From Clostridia bacterium (GTDB taxonomy: Bacteria; Bacillota; Clostridia; Oscillospirales; Acutalibacteraceae), in assembly GCA_017552845.1 (NCBI GenBank), contig JAFZOE010000272.1:1-8038 (forward strand): a stretch of 8,038 nucleotides of DNA. Direction: 5' to 3'. Of the stretch, positions 6,114 to 8,038 are shown one piece after another. The notes under the pieces are model-generated. The model had not been told where the DNA came from and ran no database searches. It saw nothing but the letters and a program-made list of their open reading frames with translations. The stretch's first letter is position 1. Every line of letters starts with the position of its first letter. The translations under genes and the position numbers were made by a program.

Positions 6114-6629
6114 CTATTCATTGAATTTTCTGCCGAGCCAATACACCGCGAAATAGATTGGCGGCGCGAATACCGCCGTATAGACGGCGCAGGGCAGATA
6201 ATAAGTAATCAGAGCCGAAAAGCTGCCGGCGAGGCCGGCGAAAACATAGTGCCAGAGCCAATAGCCGAGATTGTAGATTACAAGCGCGGCGCCCGTGAGC
6301 AGCAGATGGGTAACGAAATTATTCCTCATCACCGTGTTGATGAGCGTGCCGCAGACGAAACCCGCAATCACAAGGAAAATCGCATTGAAGCTGTTGCCCC
6401 TTGCAACCGTATCCCAGAGCGCGCCCGCAAGCAGGCCGTAAAGAATTCCCGCCTTCTCGCGCTCGGTCATCGCTATGGCCGTCACAAGCGGGATGAGAAT
6501 CAGAGCCCGCACTCCCGCAATCCGCGGAAACCATCCCGGCGTATTCTGCAACACGGCGAAGACGATTACCGCTGCGGCGAGACAAGCCCTGCGAATTATC
6601 GTATTCTTACGGTTAATCTGTAAAGCCAT
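6114..6629 (-). CDS. mreD: Rod-shape-determining membrane protein MreD
   Basis: Small polytopic membrane protein of the elongasome, partner of MreC. The 171 residues are mostly hydrophobic, with about five or six predicted membrane segments near residues 12-29, 40-54, 58-75, 81-99, 106-128 and 135-162. The GILYGLLAGALWD stretch at 61-73 matches the glycine-rich helix typical of MreD (G..GLL.G...D). MreD is poorly conserved, so the call rests jointly on length, topology and the position between mreC and a PBP2 gene. Its ATG overlaps the mreC stop (TAATG), and only a weak Shine-Dalgarno (CAGG) is seen upstream, so initiation probably depends on ribosomes finishing mreC. It ends with TAG 14 bp before the PBP2 start. 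Confidence 0.92.
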   Translation of the reverse strand: MALQINRKNTIIRRACLAAAVIVFAVLQNTPGWFPRIAGVRALILIPLVTAIAMTEREKAGILYGLLAGALWDTVARGNSFNAIFLVIAGFVCGTLINTVMRNNFVTHLLLTGAALVIYNLGYWLWHYVFAGLAGSFSALITYYLPCAVYTAVFAPPIYFAVYWLGRKFNE

Positions 6630-7471
6630 TATTTTGCCTGCCCGTCAAATTCGGTGATAATGAAAACATCGGTGAGCTGCGAGAAATCCACGCCCGGCTT
6701 GATAACAGCCGAAGCTGAAATATCAACGGTCGCGTCAACTATATCGTCAACGGTGCCGATGATAAGGTCGGCGGGATAGACGCCGCTGATGCCCGCAGTG
6801 CAGATGATTCCGCCCGAGGCGACCGCCGTCGTGGGCGAGAGACCGGGCATGACGCACATTCCCTGCTTGGAATATTCGACAGTAGTCGTTACATAGCCGA
6901 CCTCGCGGGTGCGCACATCATAGGCGCTGACATTGACTTTCGGATTCATAAGCGTATTCACGACGCAGCGTGTCGGAGTTACGCTCTTGACGGTGCCGAC
7001 GACATATTTGCCGTAAATAACGGGATCGTTGACTTTGATTCCGCTCGCCGAGCCCTTGTTGAGGGTGAATGAACCGAATCTGTCCGCAGCATCGGAGCCG
7101 ATTATCGCGGCCTCGGTGAATTTATAGTCGCTGTGCTGTTCCTTGAGGTCAAGGAATTCTTTATAGAATTCGTTCTGATGAACTAAATCCTCATAGTTTA
7201 CGAACTGCTCCCTGAGGCGGTCAATCTCCTTCTCAAGCTCGGCGTTCTTTTTCTTGTAATAAGACGAGGAGCGGAAGGAAATCGGGAGATTGCTGAAGCT
7301 CGAGGAGAGCGAGCTTGCGGCTCTTGCGGCGGGGCCGAAAACGACGCTGACCGCTTTATTCAGGGGCGATGAGCCGCTTCTCGAGGCAACGGAAATAATA
7401 CTTCCCGCGATGAGCGCGGCAAGTATGATTGCAAAAAGTTTGAAACCCGAGCTTCTGAAGAAACGATTCAT
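6629..7471 (-). CDS. mreC: Rod-shape-determining protein MreC
   Basis: Bitopic membrane protein that links cytoplasmic MreB to periplasmic/extracellular PBP2 and helps activate the elongation machinery. The 280-residue length is normal. A basic N-terminus (MNRFFRSSGFK) is followed by one membrane segment at about residues 11-29, then a charged coiled-coil stretch at about 72-111 (YKKKNAELEKEIDRLREQ...), then the two beta-barrel domains of the MreC fold at about 115-275. The family signature GVYPADLIIGTV lies at 230-241. The chosen ATG is preceded by GGGAG with an 8-nt spacer, which supports the start. The stop TAA overlaps the ATG of mreD by one base (TAATG), implying coupled translation. The 18-bp gap after mreB leaves no room for a promoter plus terminator, so mreB and mreC are probably co-transcribed. 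I see no unusual residues. Confidence 0.95.
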   Translation of the reverse strand: MNRFFRSSGFKLFAIILAALIAGSIISVASRSGSSPLNKAVSVVFGPAARAASSLSSSFSNLPISFRSSSYYKKKNAELEKEIDRLREQFVNYEDLVHQNEFYKEFLDLKEQHSDYKFTEAAIIGSDAADRFGSFTLNKGSASGIKVNDPVIYGKYVVGTVKSVTPTRCVVNTLMNPKVNVSAYDVRTREVGYVTTTVEYSKQGMCVMPGLSPTTAVASGGIICTAGISGVYPADLIIGTVDDIVDATVDISASAVIKPGVDFSQLTDVFIITEFDGQAK

Positions 7472-7489
7472 CCTTTATTCTCCCGTAAA

Positions 7490-8038
7490 TCAGATGTATT
7501 TTTTTCCGTCCGCCGAGGCGTTCGGAAGCCTACCCTCAAGGCAGATGCCGGTGCCGTCAACGACGCAGTCAAGAGGTCTGCCCGCTACGACGGCGGGGAT
7601 TTTGGTCTCCTCTTTGATGAATTTATCGAGACCTTTTATCAGAGCGCCGCCGCCCGTGAGCATGATGCCTCTGTCGATGATATCGGAGGCAAGCTCGGGA
7701 GGTGTGCTCTCAAGGGTTGATTTGATGAGGTCAGCAATCTGGGAAACGGGCTCTGCCATTGCCTCCCTGATTTCCTCACTTGTTACGTCAATATTCTTGG
7801 GCAGGCCGTCCATAAGGTTTCTGCCCTTTATATTCATCGAGCCCTCGCCCTCATAGGGATAAGCGGAGCCGATTTTGATTTTGATATCCTCTGCGGTTCT
7901 TTCGCCGATCAGAAGATTGTATTTCTTCCTGATGTAGGAGATGATTGCCTCGTCTATCTTGTCGCCCGCTATCCTGCAGGAATTTGAGGTAACCACTCCG
8001 CCGAGGGAAATAACAGCGACCTCGCTGGTGCCGCCGCC
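7490..8038 (-). CDS. mreB: Rod-shape-determining protein MreB, C-terminal part (5' end outside window)
   Basis: Actin-like ATPase whose membrane-bound filaments guide lateral peptidoglycan synthesis in rod-shaped bacteria. The window holds the last 182 codons plus the TGA stop; the reading frame stays open to the right edge, so the start is off-window. MreB proteins are usually about 335-345 residues, so roughly the first 155 are missing. Visible signatures in order are the phosphate-2 loop of the actin fold (GGGTSEVAVISLGG at the very edge), RIAGDKIDEAI, the stretch KKYNLLIGERTAE followed by IKIGSA, TPPELASDIIDRGI, the adenosine-site motif LTGGGALIKGLD, and a PLDCVVDGTG ending. These are standard for MreB rather than for the related FtsA or DnaK. 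It is the first gene seen of a same-strand mreB-mreC-mreD-mrdA series and ends 18 bp before mreC. Nothing looks broken. MreB and its paralogue Mbl cannot be told apart from this part alone; the mreCD neighbours favour MreB. Confidence 0.95.
   Translation of the reverse strand, partial: GGGTSEVAVISLGGVVTSNSCRIAGDKIDEAIISYIRKKYNLLIGERTAEDIKIKIGSAYPYEGEGSMNIKGRNLMDGLPKNIDVTSEEIREAMAEPVSQIADLIKSTLESTPPELASDIIDRGIMLTGGGALIKGLDKFIKEETKIPAVVAGRPLDCVVDGTGICLEGRLPNASADGKKYI

Noticed and set aside
7994..7996. GTG codon as a possible start for a short mreB
   Set aside because: The frame continues unbroken upstream to the window edge through the conserved GGGTSEVAVISLGG stretch, so the GTG is an internal valine codon.

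Overview
This window looks like a piece of a Gram-positive Clostridia chromosome, most likely an Oscillospirales-type gut anaerobe. That placement is inferred from protein style, strong purine-rich ribosome binding sites, moderate GC and lipoproteins with Thr/Glu/Pro/Ala linkers; no rRNA or other marker fixes it. Every gene I can support is on the minus strand, so the biology reads from high to low coordinates. The window is almost entirely coding and has no RNA gene, CRISPR array, insertion sequence or phage gene that I can see.

Region 1 (8038 down to about 4048) is a cell-elongation block: the C-terminal part of mreB (its start lies outside the window), mreC, mreD and a class B penicillin-binding protein of the PBP2/MrdA type. 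Spacings are 18 bp, a 1-nt overlap and 14 bp. MreB filaments, the MreC/MreD membrane partners and PBP2 are the core of the rod-shape machinery. RodA, its usual glycosyltransferase partner, is not in the window.

Region 2 (4011 to 838) continues on the same strand with short gaps of 36, 8 and 7 to 13 bp. It holds a MinD-family ATPase with no minC or minE beside it and no C-terminal membrane-targeting tail; a complete mnmE (trmE) tRNA-modification GTPase; and a lipoprotein resembling NMT1/SsuA-type ABC substrate-binding proteins, with no permease or ATPase gene nearby. The spacing suggests one long transcript joining cell shape, a division-site-type ATPase, tRNA modification and a surface binding protein.

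Region 3 (837 to 1) is a short AT-rich intergenic gap followed by a second, unrelated lipoprotein gene that runs off the left edge. The gap carries a good sigma-A type promoter (TTGATT, 17 bp, TATAAT), a perfect 9-bp inverted repeat overlapping its -10 box, and a full AGGAGG ribosome binding site. The encoded protein has a long acidic Thr/Glu/Pro linker with TEAP repeats and an unrecognised outer domain. Its codon choice differs from its neighbours (GCG is nearly absent for alanine), which fits high expression or a separate history.

The genes themselves are mostly standard. The points most worth a second look are the tail-less MinD without MinC/MinE, the unusual company kept by mnmE, the orphan substrate-binding lipoprotein with an acidic insert, and the separately controlled unknown lipoprotein with its palindromic promoter.
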